64,000 bases of DNA from Chloropicon primus (GCA_023205875.1 CP060766.1:186001-250000); one strand, 5' to 3'; positions 11,112-21,405 are shown, counted from the stretch's first letter. Numbers and translations: made by a program. The notes: a model not told the origin generated them from the letters alone.

Positions 11112-11224
11112 GTTCTCGGGAAGGGCCTGCGAGAGCGGAGCGTTTTGTAACTTAATGGTAATTGGAATCGAAGATTTATACAAGCCTTCCTTGACCGCGT
11201 GCCCTCCACCAGAGGCCCTCCCCC

Positions 11225-12436
11225 TTAAACGACCCTTCCCGTGTCCGCGTAGTGCATGTCGTCCTGCTCCTGGGTGGACTTGACGTGGAGTCTGATCTCA
11301 GCCTCCTCGCAGAGCTCCTCCGCCATCTTGTCCGCCTCCTCGCCTCCCAACGAAATCACCGCGGTCGTCTCTGGCTCGTATTCCAACGTGTCGTCGTCGT
11401 CAAAAGCATCCAAGAAGCTCGAGGTGTGCACGATCGTTTTCACTCCATATTCCTTCTCCCAAGACTCGAAGAGGGCTTCGTAGCACACGCTGTCCTCGTT
11501 CGCGACCTTGTAGTAAAGCCTGACGTCCTCCCTGTAAGTGAGATCGAGGCTGCCCCTTCCCATGGAGGTCTCGATCATGGCTCTGGCCGTTCCAACGCCT
11601 TTGCCCTCTGCGCAAATCAAGATGGTCGAGTAATTGTAGACGCTCTGAATTGGCCCCCTGAAGCTCAGGCCCGATCCCAGGAACGGCCCAACCTCAACGG
11701 CCAGGCTGTCCGGGTCCGAGTCCTCCGCCTCCGGCCCGAGATCGTAAACCTCTGCGCCGTCGTCCGGTGAAACCAAGACGCTCAGGCGGGCCTTGACGTT
11801 CAGGGGCTCCTCGGGAAGCTTCGTTTGACCTGCCCTCAAGTCACCTCGAAGCTTCAGCAGGGCGGCGTGCTGGTCCTCCGCGGGAAAGGGAGCGCAAGAC
11901 GGAACCAGGGCGACCGGCTCGCTCCCTTTCACTTTAAGCTGGCAAAGCTTTCCCACGGCGCAGTACGAGTTGCGGAGCGACACCAGCTCCCTGCTCGTCT
12001 CCACCTTTCGTGATTCACGCGGCGAGAAAGAGAAAGAGTCAAGTCAGTACACGCGCGGCAGTCGACCTCGTTCGACACGAGCCAAGAGCCCGAAGAAGTT
12101 CCTCCTCCTCCTCACCTCGAGCACGAGCTCCCTCAGCTTCGGGAAGACCTCCCTGTTCTCGACAACTCGAGCGTAGTTCCACTCGGGTGTCTCCGTACCG
12201 GCAACCTTCGCCCTGTACTTCCCCGCCCTCTCGAGCTTCTCCTGCTTCATCTGCTTCAACTCGTCCACGATCTCCTCCTCGTCCAGGACGGCGGAGCCCT
12301 CGTCGGAGGGCTTCTCCAGCACACGCCTGCAAACGCTCGCTCTCCTTCGAGAGGTCGCGATCCTCGACCGGATCCCTCCGTCCGTCGCGCGACGGCTCGC
12401 GACCGCGCTTGAGCTGCAGACAACCCTCGAGGCCAT
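11225..12436 (-). CDS. PKIWI502-like FAD/NAD(P)-binding oxidoreductase, organelle-targeted
   Basis: Exons 12116..12436 and 11225..12004 on the minus strand, joined in phase 0 (366 residues). The start at 12436 gives a transit-like N-terminus rich in S/R (MASRVVCSSSAVASRRATDG). The C-terminal half resembles a ferredoxin-NADP reductase core: SLRNSYCAVGKLCQLKVKG (flavin domain strand), then PIQSVYNYSTILICAEGKGVGTARAMIE, a pyridine-nucleotide-binding fold, and a strongly acidic tail region. Plants and algae have similar plastid proteins called PKIWI502. I infer a plastid redox function, with electron donor unknown. An in-frame ATG further upstream (12577) falls in the promoter motif region and was not used. 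Confidence 0.75.
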
Positions 12437-12526
12437 CGCAAAGCAAGCAAAGATATTCTTTTTCAATCCGATTCCTTTTGTCCTCGCTCTCGAGAGATAT
12501 CTCGCGAAACCTGGGCAATATTGGTG

Positions 12527-12567
12527 TCGATGGAAAGAGCGCGAGACGTGCTTTCGATCGATTGACC
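12527..12567. promoter_or_regulatory. Copy of the inverted-repeat promoter motif
   Basis: TCGATGGAAAG, GCGCGAGA and then CTTTCGATCGATTGACC, about 90 bp upstream of the PKIWI502-like start. It has the same arm-centre-arm plan as the copies at 58915 and 59104. Confidence 0.5.
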
Positions 12568-12689
12568 TCCCCGCCAAACCTCTTCCCGTCCTCCCGGCGC
12601 AATCTCCTCCCCTTTTCTTGACGTTCCCCTCTTCTCCTCTTCTCCTCTTCAGCCTTATCCTGAATCAAGCGTTCCCTTTTTTGAGATTT

Positions 12690-12722
12690 CTAAAACCTAA
12701 ACCTAAATCTAAACCTAAACCG
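12690..12722. repeat. Short interstitial CCTAAA (TTTAGG) array
   Basis: Four to five imperfect CCTAAA/TCTAAA units in a row. It resembles telomere-type repeats but is too short to show a former chromosome end. Confidence 0.5.
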
Positions 12723-13191
12723 CCCAACCTTCTCTTCTTCCTCGGGTTCCAAAGGTTGGGCGAATCGTCAATCAAGGAGGAGAGAAGGAGAACAGAAGAC
12801 CAGGCTGTCTATTTCGTGAGCATGAGGGTTTCTCTTTCTCTTTTCCTCTCTCTTTCTCTTTCTCTTTCTCTCTCTCTCTCTCTTCTCTTTCTTGAGGATC
12901 ATGCTTTGCTTTGACCAACAACAACAGAGAGAGAGAGAGAGAGAAAGAGAATGCTACCAAGAAGAAGAGCAAACCTCTCCAAGCAACAACAACACAGAAA
13001 GGTCTTGTGTCCACACGCACAACGCACCTCTCTCTTCCTCCGTCTCTTCTCCCAATACTTATACTAAAACCAAAGTACCAAGGTTCATCCAATGGACAAG
13101 TTCTTGATGTGTAGGAATTAAAGAATTGACAAAAGAAAGAAGAAAAAGAAAGAAAGAAGAACAAGAGACAAGTGGAAAGTTTCTTCTCTCT

Positions 13192-13243
<52 letters not shown>

Positions 13244-13581
13244 TTTATCTATCTTGGACTCACTCCCTCACTCACGTTTGGTTTTTGAGACGCTTCAAGC
13301 CGTCAGCAAAGGGTCTGTATTGGCTAGACTTGAAAGAGGGACAAGTAGGACGGTGGACAAGTTGGACAACGACTTTGTAAGCGTTTGCCTTGACCAAAGG
13401 GCGACAAGGTCTGCAAACCCTGGACTAGCAGCTGCTGCTCTCTGTGTGTGTGTGGGGGGGATACATGTGCCGTGACACTCGTGCGTAGGTCAACCTAATC
13501 CCCGAGCGTTTGCGCTCTACACAGACGAGGAGTTGACTGTGAGGTTTACCGTATACCGGAGTGACCGAGTATTTTGGCACA

Positions 13582-16290
13582 ATGGAGCACGAGTATGGAA
13601 TTGGTGACGTCTTCGGGACGATTATACCGTCGTGCTCGCCCTCCGTGAACACGAGTTGCGCCGAGTCGTACTATGATAAGGGTTACGTCGTGTACGACAA
13701 GTACAAAGAGTGCTATGATTCCTGGATCATGCTTCCAGGGTTTTTGCTCTTGCCTGACGAGCTCCTGGCGTTGGTCTTCTTCTTCGTGCTCATCTACTGC
13801 TTCTTTGGAGTCGCCATCATCAGTGACATCTTTATGGAGTCCATTGACGTCATCACAGAGAAGGAGAAAGTGGTGACGAGAAAGACGGCGAATGGTGACA
13901 TCATTCAGTTTAGTGTAAAGTATTGGAATCCCACTATCGCGAACTTGACCCTCATGGCCTTGGGGTCGAGTGCGCCAGAGATTATGCTGGCCCTGATCGA
14001 GACGATCATGAGCCTGGACCAGGAGCCGGGAAAATTGGGTCCATCCACTATCGTGGGTTCCGCGGCGTTCAACTTGTTGGCGATATCATCCGTCTGCGTG
14101 TTCGCTATCCCAACGGGAGAGACCAGGTCGATAGAGGAGCTGACGGTGTTCAAGTGCACGTCCTTCTTCTCCGTTTTTGCTTACATCTGGCTCTACATCG
14201 TGTACGCCGTGTGGACGCCCGATGAGATCACCATCGTGGAGTCCGTCATCACCTTCCTGTTCTTCCCACTGATGGTGCTGCTAGCGTACCAGTGCTCAAA
14301 GTATGACAACAGGAAGGCAGCTGCTGCGAGAGCCAAGGAGAAGCTCGAGGAAACAGACACCGAGAGAGAGAAGGCTGAAGCTAAAGCGACCAAGGAGCTT
14401 AAGTTGGAGGATATTGAGGATGCCGTGTCAGGGAAGGGACAAGGGAAGAAGGCGAAGAGGAGGTCGAACGCGAGCGTCATCTCCATATCGATGGAGACTG
14501 CAGGTGGCGTGATGATGTCCGCGGACAGGTCAAGGATAGCAGCGCTGCTCAAGATGGCAGGTGATGAGAAGGTGGACACGGAGGCCGCTTCGAACAAGAT
14601 TTACATGAGTGAGGCGGTGCCTGAAGTGGGAAAGTCTTGGAACAAGCTCAAGTTCCGCATGAATGCCGTGCGTGGGCTGACGGGGCAAAGGCATCTTACT
14701 CTGGCAGAAAAGATGTCCCAAAGGTCAAAGGGGAACCAGATCCTTCCAACGGTAGAAGAGAGGGAGGAACCTTCTTCTCCCCTGGGAAAGAAGAAGGTGA
14801 AGAGAGTGTCGGCGTTCATGAAGACAAAGTACGACAAGCCGGTCTTCTTCTTCAACTCTAGCACTTACGCCGTGAAGGAGAGCGAAGGCTCGGTGAAGGT
14901 TATTGTGAGGCGCGGAGGTCCTCTGGACTCGACGTGCGCTGTGGAGTACTACACTGAAGACGGTACCGCAGAATCCCCAGCCGACTACCTTGCCGTCGAT
15001 GGAATTCTCAAGTTCAGCGCAGGACAGGAGATGGCCGAGATCGAGATCCCAATCGTGGACGACGACTTGCCAGAAGCGGACGAGAGCTTCTTTGTGTGCC
15101 TCAAGAACGCTTCCCCCGAGAATGCGTCGATCCTGCAGCAGCAAGTGGAAGTCACAATCATCGATGATGACATGCCTGGAATCTTTGCCTTCAAGCAGTC
15201 CACCTACTCTGTGACGGAGACTGCAGATGTGGTCGAGCTTGATGTGTTGAGAAAGAGAGGGTCTACTGGGGTAGTCAGTGTCAGGTACGAGACTGTTGCC
15301 GACACTGCTGTGGAGGGCAAGGAGTTCCAACACTCTGAAGGTGTTCTCACCTTTGATCAGTATGAGATCAGGAAACCTATCTCCATCACGCTTATTAATG
15401 AAGAGCAGCTTCAAGATGTCAAGCTATTCAAGGTGAAGTTAACAGATGCCCAGGGGGGTGCTACGATAAGCAAGAGGACTCATGCAGTTGTCAAGGTCAA
15501 GCCAGACGAAAGAATCGATGAGATCGCAAGAAGGCTGTCTCGACTCATGAAAGAAAAGAAGGACATCCTGAGCAGGAGGAAGGAGGAGAAGGAATGGGTT
15601 TCTGCCTGGAGGAACCAGTTCATCGAAGCCATGATCCCCTCGGGGGCCACGTACATCAACGAGAACGGAGAGGAGGAGCCTCCTTCGGCCGCGGAAGCCG
15701 TGATGCACTACATTTCGATCTCCTGGAAGCTCATTTTTGCGATTGTTCCTCCTGCTGAGCTGTACGGAGGTTGGGTAGCCTTTTTCACATCCTTGCTCTT
15801 CATCGGAGCGATCACCGCCATCGTCGCTGCATTTGCGGAGTTGTTTGGCTGCATGGTCGGCTTGAAGGACGAGATCACTGCCATCTCATTTGTGGCATTG
15901 GGCACAAGTCTGCCTGACACTTTTGCTTCCCGACAAGCTGCGCTGCAGTGCGACAACGCCGATGCAGCTATTGGCAACGTCACCGGGTCCAACAGTGTCA
16001 ATGTCTTTTTGGGTTTGGGTCTGCCCTGGCTCCTGGCTTCGGTCTATTACAATGCAAAGGGTGAAAAGTATTTGGTATCGGGAGCAGATAAGCTAGGGTT
16101 CAGTGTTGCGGTCTTTTCTATCGAAGCAGCACTAGCGATAGGCGTCTTCTTCTTGTCAAGACTGAAAAGGTTCGGAGGAGGAGAGCTTGGAGGGACTTAC
16201 AATCAAAAGCTTTACAAGGGAATCTTCTTCATTTCCTTGTGGGTCTTATATTTGATACTCTCCGGGTTGTATATCTACGAAGACATTTAA
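13582..16290 (+). CDS. Na+/Ca2+ exchanger with two Calx-beta domains (NCX/SLC8-like)
   Basis: Plasma- or organelle-membrane exchanger that removes Ca2+ using the Na+ gradient. 902 residues, intronless, start at the first ATG (13582). Order: N-terminal membrane block with alpha-1 repeat ALGSSAPEIMLALIET (about residue 124) and GPSTIVGSAAFNLLAIS; a long cytosolic loop with a charged helix (AAAARAKEKLEETDTEREKA); two Calx-beta domains (about 421-525 and 532-635) with acidic Ca2+-binding stretches such as VDDDLPEADES; then alpha-2 repeat ALGTSLPDTFASRQAA (about 771) with GNVTGSNSVNVFLGLGLPW and the final membrane segments. The full animal-like NCX layout in an alga is noteworthy. Ion selectivity is inferred from the family. 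Confidence 0.92.
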   Translation: MEHEYGIGDVFGTIIPSCSPSVNTSCAESYYDKGYVVYDKYKECYDSWIMLPGFLLLPDELLALVFFFVLIYCFFGVAIISDIFMESIDVITEKEKVVTRKTANGDIIQFSVKYWNPTIANLTLMALGSSAPEIMLALIETIMSLDQEPGKLGPSTIVGSAAFNLLAISSVCVFAIPTGETRSIEELTVFKCTSFFSVFAYIWLYIVYAVWTPDEITIVESVITFLFFPLMVLLAYQCSKYDNRKAAAARAKEKLEETDTEREKAEAKATKELKLEDIEDAVSGKGQGKKAKRRSNASVISISMETAGGVMMSADRSRIAALLKMAGDEKVDTEAASNKIYMSEAVPEVGKSWNKLKFRMNAVRGLTGQRHLTLAEKMSQRSKGNQILPTVEEREEPSSPLGKKKVKRVSAFMKTKYDKPVFFFNSSTYAVKESEGSVKVIVRRGGPLDSTCAVEYYTEDGTAESPADYLAVDGILKFSAGQEMAEIEIPIVDDDLPEADESFFVCLKNASPENASILQQQVEVTIIDDDMPGIFAFKQSTYSVTETADVVELDVLRKRGSTGVVSVRYETVADTAVEGKEFQHSEGVLTFDQYEIRKPISITLINEEQLQDVKLFKVKLTDAQGGATISKRTHAVVKVKPDERIDEIARRLSRLMKEKKDILSRRKEEKEWVSAWRNQFIEAMIPSGATYINENGEEEPPSAAEAVMHYISISWKLIFAIVPPAELYGGWVAFFTSLLFIGAITAIVAAFAELFGCMVGLKDEITAISFVALGTSLPDTFASRQAALQCDNADAAIGNVTGSNSVNVFLGLGLPWLLASVYYNAKGEKYLVSGADKLGFSVAVFSIEAALAIGVFFLSRLKRFGGGELGGTYNQKLYKGIFFISLWVLYLILSGLYIYEDI

Positions 16291-16445
16291 TGGGTTTTTT
16301 TTGATCGGGTAGCTCACTTTTATGAAAAGATTATATCTTACAACTTTACTTCTTTACCCTCCCGCGGTGTTGCTGGTTTCCCTGTTACTTTACAAATCAC
16401 CCCCCCCCAGCCCCACTCCTGCTGTTTACAGGCTGCCGATCCTCC

Positions 16446-18092
16446 TCAAGCCTTCGCAGCCTTGCGGGGCCTGCGTATTGCCATGAAGAGAGCGGTGAGG
16501 CCGGCGAAGGCCAGCCAAGCGTAGATGAAGACGTTCTCAATGTACAAGACGCTGAGTCCCCACAAGTGCTCAACCTCGTTTCCAAAAATGTCTTGAACCT
16601 CTGTGCTCTCCGCGTACACGGCGAAGGCCTGGGCACAGAACTGAATGACGGCCTGCGTGCTCAGCAGAATCAAGGCCACGTTGAAAAGGAAAGAGCTCAT
16701 TAGAGTGCCTCCCACTTTCATCGGGTGCACCGAGATTATCAAGAGGTTCAAGCCAAATTTTGCGCACCCCTTCACTGTGATGGCGATCAAGTAGAAGCAG
16801 AACAACGCAAAGGCGGCGGTGCCAAACAAGGGGAATGCCTTGTCGAGCTCCATGAAGAAGTCGTTCAAGAACGCGCTCTCAGGTGGATCCACAAGCATGT
16901 ACAAGGCTATGTGGACGATAAGAAGCAGGGAAAGGATAGTCGTCAAGAACCCCAAAACAAGCTGCATCCAGTACCCGAGCACCGTCATGATCCAAGCGGT
17001 CTCCGCGTTCTCTCCCTGAGGGTACACCTGGTTCAGCTTCTCGTGACCCTCTTCGAGGAGAATCAGGGACTGGTTCACTTTCTTTAGCTTCTTCCTCCAC
17101 TGCCTTGACTTTCCTTGAGTTTGCTCCTCCCTCCTCAGATCCGTTGCGACCTCCTTGATCTCTTTGGCTTTGATGGCTAGCTTCTTCGCTCGCTGCATGT
17201 ACTGCGTTTTCGTGATGGTGGCTTGGGGCCTCCTGACAAACGAGAGCAGCGAGTCGATAGGCAGCGTCACCATTCCTATGCCGGCAAAGAGGGCAAAAAG
17301 AAACCAACCGACGAGGGAGGAGAGGGCAATCACGTAAACCGGGAACGATACTCTTATCGTCCACGTCTGAGTTTCCAGGCCCACAGTCGAGGCATCGCAT
17401 ATTCCGTCGGGAGCATCTTCCCAATCAGAACCCGATGGCCTTATGCATTGAGTTGGCAACAGTCCCGTGGCGTTCAGAGGGGTTATGCCGGAGAACAGCT
17501 GCTCCACGGGGTACTCCACGAATCCGGCCAGACCATACGCGAGTCCGAGCACCAGGCCAGCCACCACGGAGGTCACCATGACCCACATCAGGGCGCTCTT
17601 CACTTTTTTGACGCCGGAGAACTCCACATCGGCCTCGTAGTAGAACGTGGCGAACGGGATGACAAAGAGGACGAGGATGCTCCCAGTCATGTACACGGTG
17701 TACCAGAGCTCCTGTGGGCCAGTGGGCATCGCCAGAAGAAGGAGGGGGTAGCGGCAGGAAAGACGAGAAACCACGAAAGTCAGACTTTGCTTCCTCCACG
17801 AGTGGGGCTCCCCCCACGCAAGCCTCCTTACCTTCATGGGCATGGCAAAATTGCAAGCACTCAGTGCGAGGTGGTCCCCACAGGCGGACCTGTTCGCGAC
17901 GTCGAGTGGGAACATGAGCACGGACATCATGGCCAAGCTCAGTCCAAAGACGACGACTATTTTTGGTACCCATGCCTGGTTTCTGTCCTCTGGGTGCTGA
18001 AAGTTTACGAGTATGTGCAGGTTTGCCCCAACGACGAGGAAACCCACGACTATAGTCACGATAATCAAGAACCAGTTGTATCCTTCCGCCAT
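16446..18092 (-). CDS. LMBD1-like multi-pass membrane protein
   Basis: Exons 17832..18092 and 16446..17711 (minus), 508 residues. The 120-nt intron (donor GTAAGG, acceptor gcccacAG) is a multiple of three and has no stop, so a retained form would add 40 residues. I remove it because exon joining gives the smooth ACNFAMPMKELWYTVYM. Nine or so hydrophobic segments flank a central charged coiled coil (MQRAKKLAIKAKEIKEVATD). The conserved FPLDVANR segment matches the LMBR1/LMBD1 family, in which human LMBD1 assists lysosomal cobalamin export and relatives act as receptors. The role here is unknown. Downstream TGTAA (minus) at 16390-16394. Convergent with the exchanger, 155 bp apart. Confidence 0.82.
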   Translation of the reverse strand: MAEGYNWFLIIVTIVVGFLVVGANLHILVNFQHPEDRNQAWVPKIVVVFGLSLAMMSVLMFPLDVANRSACGDHLALSACNFAMPMKVRRLAWGEPHSWRKQSLTFVVSRLSCRYPLLLLAMPTGPQELWYTVYMTGSILVLFVIPFATFYYEADVEFSGVKKVKSALMWVMVTSVVAGLVLGLAYGLAGFVEYPVEQLFSGITPLNATGLLPTQCIRPSGSDWEDAPDGICDASTVGLETQTWTIRVSFPVYVIALSSLVGWFLFALFAGIGMVTLPIDSLLSFVRRPQATITKTQYMQRAKKLAIKAKEIKEVATDLRREEQTQGKSRQWRKKLKKVNQSLILLEEGHEKLNQVYPQGENAETAWIMTVLGYWMQLVLGFLTTILSLLLIVHIALYMLVDPPESAFLNDFFMELDKAFPLFGTAAFALFCFYLIAITVKGCAKFGLNLLIISVHPMKVGGTLMSSFLFNVALILLSTQAVIQFCAQAFAVYAESTEVQDIFGNEVEHLWGLSVLYIENVFIYAWLAFAGLTALFMAIRRPRKAAKA

Positions 18093-18239
18093 GGTGGCGA
18101 AGTGCTCGCCCGCTCACCAACCCTTCCTTTCCCCCGAGACGACAGAACACACAAAGCAGCAGCAGCAGCAGCAAAAGTTTCAGCGTTTTCGTTTTCCTCC
18201 CACAAAATCTTCAAAACTCGTCCATTCCCTTCCACCAAG

Positions 18240-18255
18240 GGCTCTATCGAAAGAG
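18240..18255. promoter_or_regulatory. TCGAAAG motif in the LMBD1/NHP2 divergent gap
   Basis: GGCTCTATCGAAAGAG, with a half-match GATCTTTGAAC about 15 bp further on. It lies between two divergent starts (18092 minus, 18525 plus). Confidence 0.45.
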
Positions 18256-18524
18256 TATGGAACGATCTTTGAACTTGTTCTTGTCCTTTTGCCCTCCCCT
18301 TTTGTCCCTCTCCTGCATCAAGGCTCACTTACCAAGGTCTTGGCCCAGTTCTGCGCTCCAATCTTGTCCTTGGGATGAAACCACCAGCACAGAGAGAGAG
18401 AGAGAGAGAGAGATTGAGGGGCGGCGCTGGCGAAGCGAAGGAACGCTTGAAGAAAGGACGGGACGAAGGCGAGGGGAAAGGTGCACGAGGCGACGACAAG
18501 GAGGTTCATTTCATCATCATCATC

Positions 18525-19321
18525 ATGGGAACGACGAGACTCGTTTCACCCATAGCGAAGCCAATGGCGGACGACAAGCTCAACAAAAAGATATTGAAGG
18601 TAAGTTTTTCTTTCTTCTTCACGATGGGGAGGTTTGGGTTTTCTCTCTCTCTCTCTTTCGTGGCATGGAGGAGTGCGTGCGTGTGGCGGGAACACCATCT
18701 CTTCGATTGAATCCCTCCCTCCCTCCTTCCCTCCCTCCTTCCTCGTCGTCGTCGTCGTCGTCGTCGCTTGCTTTGGTCCAAGGCATCCCACTGACAAGGT
18801 TTTGGTTTTGGTTTTGTTGTTTGTGATGTTTTCGTTGCGTAGGCCGTGAAGAAGGCCGCCAAGGTGAAGGCCTTGAAGAGGGGTGTGAAGGAAGTCGTGA
18901 AGGCCGTGAGGAAGGGCTCGAAAGGGACTTGCATCATAGCGGGCGACGTGTCGCCGATAGACGTGCTTTCTCACGTCCCGGTGCTCTGCGAAGACAACGA
19001 GGTGCCATACGTCTTCGTTCCCTCGAAGGAGGTGAGGAACTGGCAGATATCCCAGCGCGCCGTCTTCTCTCTCTCTCTCTCTCTCTCTCCCCGATTCATT
19101 CGTTACCGTGTGCCCGCCTGTCAACTGACCCCTTCGCTCGTGTTTCGCCTTTCCAGGAGCTCGGAGCGGCTGGCTTGACAAAGCGCCCCACTAGCTGCAT
19201 TCTCTTGCTGCCAAAGCCTTGGAAGGAGAGCAAAGACACCGACAAGGATGACGTGAAGAAGTACGTCGAGTCCTACGACGAAATCAACAAGAAGGCTAAA
19301 GACGTTGCACTCGTCTTTTAA
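18525..19321 (+). CDS. NHP2: H/ACA snoRNP protein NHP2 (L7Ae family)
   Basis: Exons 18525..18599, 18843..19031 and 19157..19321, all phase 0, giving 142 residues. NHP2 binds H/ACA guide RNAs with dyskerin, NOP10 and GAR1 and supports rRNA pseudouridylation and telomerase RNA stability in the nucleolus. Diagnostic stretches are RGVKEVVKAVRKGSKG, IAGDVSPIDVLSHVPVLCED, VPYVFVPSKE and LGAAGLTKRPTSCILL. The L7Ae RNA-binding core is complete. The start may instead be the ATG 13 codons later (MADDKLNKK), since the first codons follow an (ATC)n run. TGTAA at 19404. Confidence 0.93.
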
Positions 19322-19724
19322 GCGCTGAGACAGGATCGTCATCATCGTCGAACACACGACTGTGGGGGGTGGGGGTTGAAATAAACGCAGTGAGTAATGC
19401 ACTTGTAACATCAAAGTTAAGTCGAGTACACGTACATCCATGCTGGTGGTGGTCACCTTCCTCTGCTGGTCGATGGTCACAAGCAGTAGCACCCGCGAGC
19501 CGGCTTTTGGTTTGGAAAAATCTTATTTTCATTACACCAGCAATATATATATCCTCAGTCGCCGCCGTCCAAAGCGTGCCATCGTACAAACCCCCTAGAA
19601 AAAACGATGACCAGCTTTGGCGGTCGCAAGCCTGCCGAAAAAAAAAGTAGGCCTCGAAAAACCCACCGGAAAAAAAATATTTTGAACCACCATCATTTCG
19701 CAAACTCCGCCACTACTACGAGTT
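19322..19724. other. Convergent gap between NHP2 and the hydroxylase
   Basis: 403 bp containing both 3' ends. Contains TGTAA at 19404, an ATAT run near 19544 and A-rich stretches. No gene and no copy of the promoter motif. Confidence 0.6.
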
Positions 19725-20801
19725 TCACTGCTTTCTGTCCAAGAAGGTCTGAGAGTACTCTCTCAGCAATTCCGAACCCTCTTCGAAAGAGTTGAGGACG
19801 AAGTACTTCTTCTGAAAACCGTCCTTGTAGGACATCTTTGGCTGCTTGGCCCAAGGGTCCAGCGGGGCAAACTCCGGGTTACCCGTCCTCATGTGGTCGA
19901 GCTCGCCGTAGCTGCTGAGGACTCCGGCGCCAAAGGCCTTAATCTCCTCGTCCTCCATCACGACGCCGAACTCGACGGTGTACCAGTACACCTTGGTGAG
20001 GTGCCAGATCTCCTTGTCCGTCGCGTACAAGGACGCCAAGCCGATCTGCTGCACCATGTCCGCGTAGTACTTGTTGGTCAGCATTGGTATGTGACCAATA
20101 ATCTCGTGGATCAGGTCAGGCTCCGGAGTGTAGTGAGGCTGGGACCAGTGCCTCATGTACTGAGTGGAGTGGAAGGTCTTGAACGCCAGACCGTTGAGGA
20201 AGTCTCTCGGGTGGAGGAGTCCAGCCACTGGCCTGATGGCAAACCCGCTCGTCTCCTGAAGAACTTGGTGAACGTCCTGGAGCTGGGGAACCACGTCCGG
20301 CCTGAAGTCCAGCTTGTCGATGGCATCCAGGAACTCCTTGCACGCGTGGGTCGGAAAGAGCTGCTCGAGCTCCTCCAAAGCCTTGGCCCAGGTCTCCACC
20401 TCCTCCGGCCTGTACTCCAGTCGAGGGATCTCATCCCCAGGCAAGATGTCACGGGCCAACCCGGCTATCCAGGACCTCCTCTGCTTGTAGTCCTCGTCCT
20501 TGAACCCAGGGTGGTCCTCGCTCAAGTTGTGATCGAACCCAAGGATCTTTCCATTGTCTATGTCATGGATGCTGGTCGGAATCACCCTCACCTCCTCGTT
20601 CTGCTCGTTCTCCAGCGGAGGTGCCGCCCTCGCCAGAACCTCCTGCCTCCTCGCCAGAACCTCCTGCCTCCTCGCCGCACCACCAAACCGCCTCCCGCTC
20701 TCGCTCCTCACACCACCGCAAGGATACCGGGCGAAGGACCTCGACCCCTCCACCTTTCCGCCCAACCCGACGCAACCTCTCACACCTCTGCCTCCCACCA
20801 T
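19725..20801 (-). CDS. PAH: Aromatic amino acid hydroxylase (phenylalanine 4-monooxygenase type)
   Basis: Fe(II) enzyme converting phenylalanine to tyrosine. 358 residues, single exon, first ATG at 20801. The catalytic domain is complete: IRPVAGLLHPRDFLNGLAFK, the family signature PDLIHEIIGHIP with both iron-binding histidines (about 230), and YWYTVEFGV with the third ligand glutamate. There is no N-terminal ACT regulatory domain. Instead there are about 75 residues rich in G, R and S that look like a transit peptide and include a tandem seven-residue repeat (RRQEVLA twice) from a 21-bp minisatellite (about 20629-20670). Algal and moss plastid homologues are known to use a folate cofactor; whether this one does is an inference. 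Confidence 0.93.
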   Translation of the reverse strand: MVGGRGVRGCVGLGGKVEGSRSFARYPCGGVRSESGRRFGGAARRQEVLARRQEVLARAAPPLENEQNEEVRVIPTSIHDIDNGKILGFDHNLSEDHPGFKDEDYKQRRSWIAGLARDILPGDEIPRLEYRPEEVETWAKALEELEQLFPTHACKEFLDAIDKLDFRPDVVPQLQDVHQVLQETSGFAIRPVAGLLHPRDFLNGLAFKTFHSTQYMRHWSQPHYTPEPDLIHEIIGHIPMLTNKYYADMVQQIGLASLYATDKEIWHLTKVYWYTVEFGVVMEDEEIKAFGAGVLSSYGELDHMRTGNPEFAPLDPWAKQPKMSYKDGFQKKYFVLNSFEEGSELLREYSQTFLDRKQ

Positions 20802-20889
20802 GCCTCCCTCTCGACAAATAAAAATGCGCAACCCAACCCCAACCCCAACACCAAGCAAACCTCAATCCTCAACGAAATCCGTCGACCAA

Positions 20890-20926
20890 GGTATCAATCC
20901 AAAGCTCGCAAGACAAGCTTTCGCTC
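20890..20926. promoter_or_regulatory. Copy of the inverted-repeat promoter motif
   Basis: GGTATCAATCCAAAG, then CTCGCAAGACAAG and CTTTCGCTC. About 90 bp upstream of the hydroxylase ATG. Confidence 0.5.
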
Positions 20927-21340
20927 AACGTCGTCCCCTTTGCGTTTCCGACGCGTTTGCCGTGCACCAGGCAGCCCCAAAGCCTTGGCCGTCCTCTTTT
21001 CGTTTCTCCGCCCTCGTGTTCTGTTCTGTCTTCTGCTGACGAAGCCTCGATATTCTCCGAAAATGGCGGGAATGTAGAAAATGGGTCTTGAGTGCCTCAC
21101 GTTTTTTTGGAGTTACAACGAAAACGTGCTAAGATGGGATTCCTACTTGCTGACTTTTTTCTTGTTGTAAATAACGTCTCCCATAGAATATACCATACAA
21201 GAGAAAACCAGCGAAGACACCAAGGAGGGGGGCCAAAGGTATCCATGTCACAAGATGAGGACCAAGATGAGGACGAGGACGAGGACGAGGAGGATGGATG
21301 GAAAGGAAAGGAAAGGGTCACAACGCTAGTAACATGCTAC

Positions 21341-21405
21341 TGGGCCAACGCTAATAATGCTGGGCCAACGCTAATAATACTGGGCCAACGCTAATAATAC
21401 TGGGC
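21341..21405. repeat. 20-bp tandem repeat overlapping the HMG gene stop
   Basis: Three full units of TGGGCCAACGCTAATAATAC (one with a G/A difference) at 21341, 21361 and 21381, plus a partial unit. The HMG-box stop codon (21391-21393) lies inside the last full unit. Confidence 0.9.

Larger units (their letters stand above)
12437..13581. other. Divergent intergenic gap with microsatellites
   Basis: 5'-5' gap between the oxidoreductase and the Na+/Ca2+ exchanger. It holds several (CT)n and (GA)n tracts (about 12835-12895, 12925-12950, 13185-13250), a short telomere-like array, and the promoter motif listed separately. A possible 5' UTR intron acceptor (ctctacacAG) lies near 13523. I see no gene. 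Confidence 0.55.

Noticed and set aside
12690-12722. Chromosome-end or fusion point
   Set aside because: Only four to five imperfect units and normal gene order on both sides.
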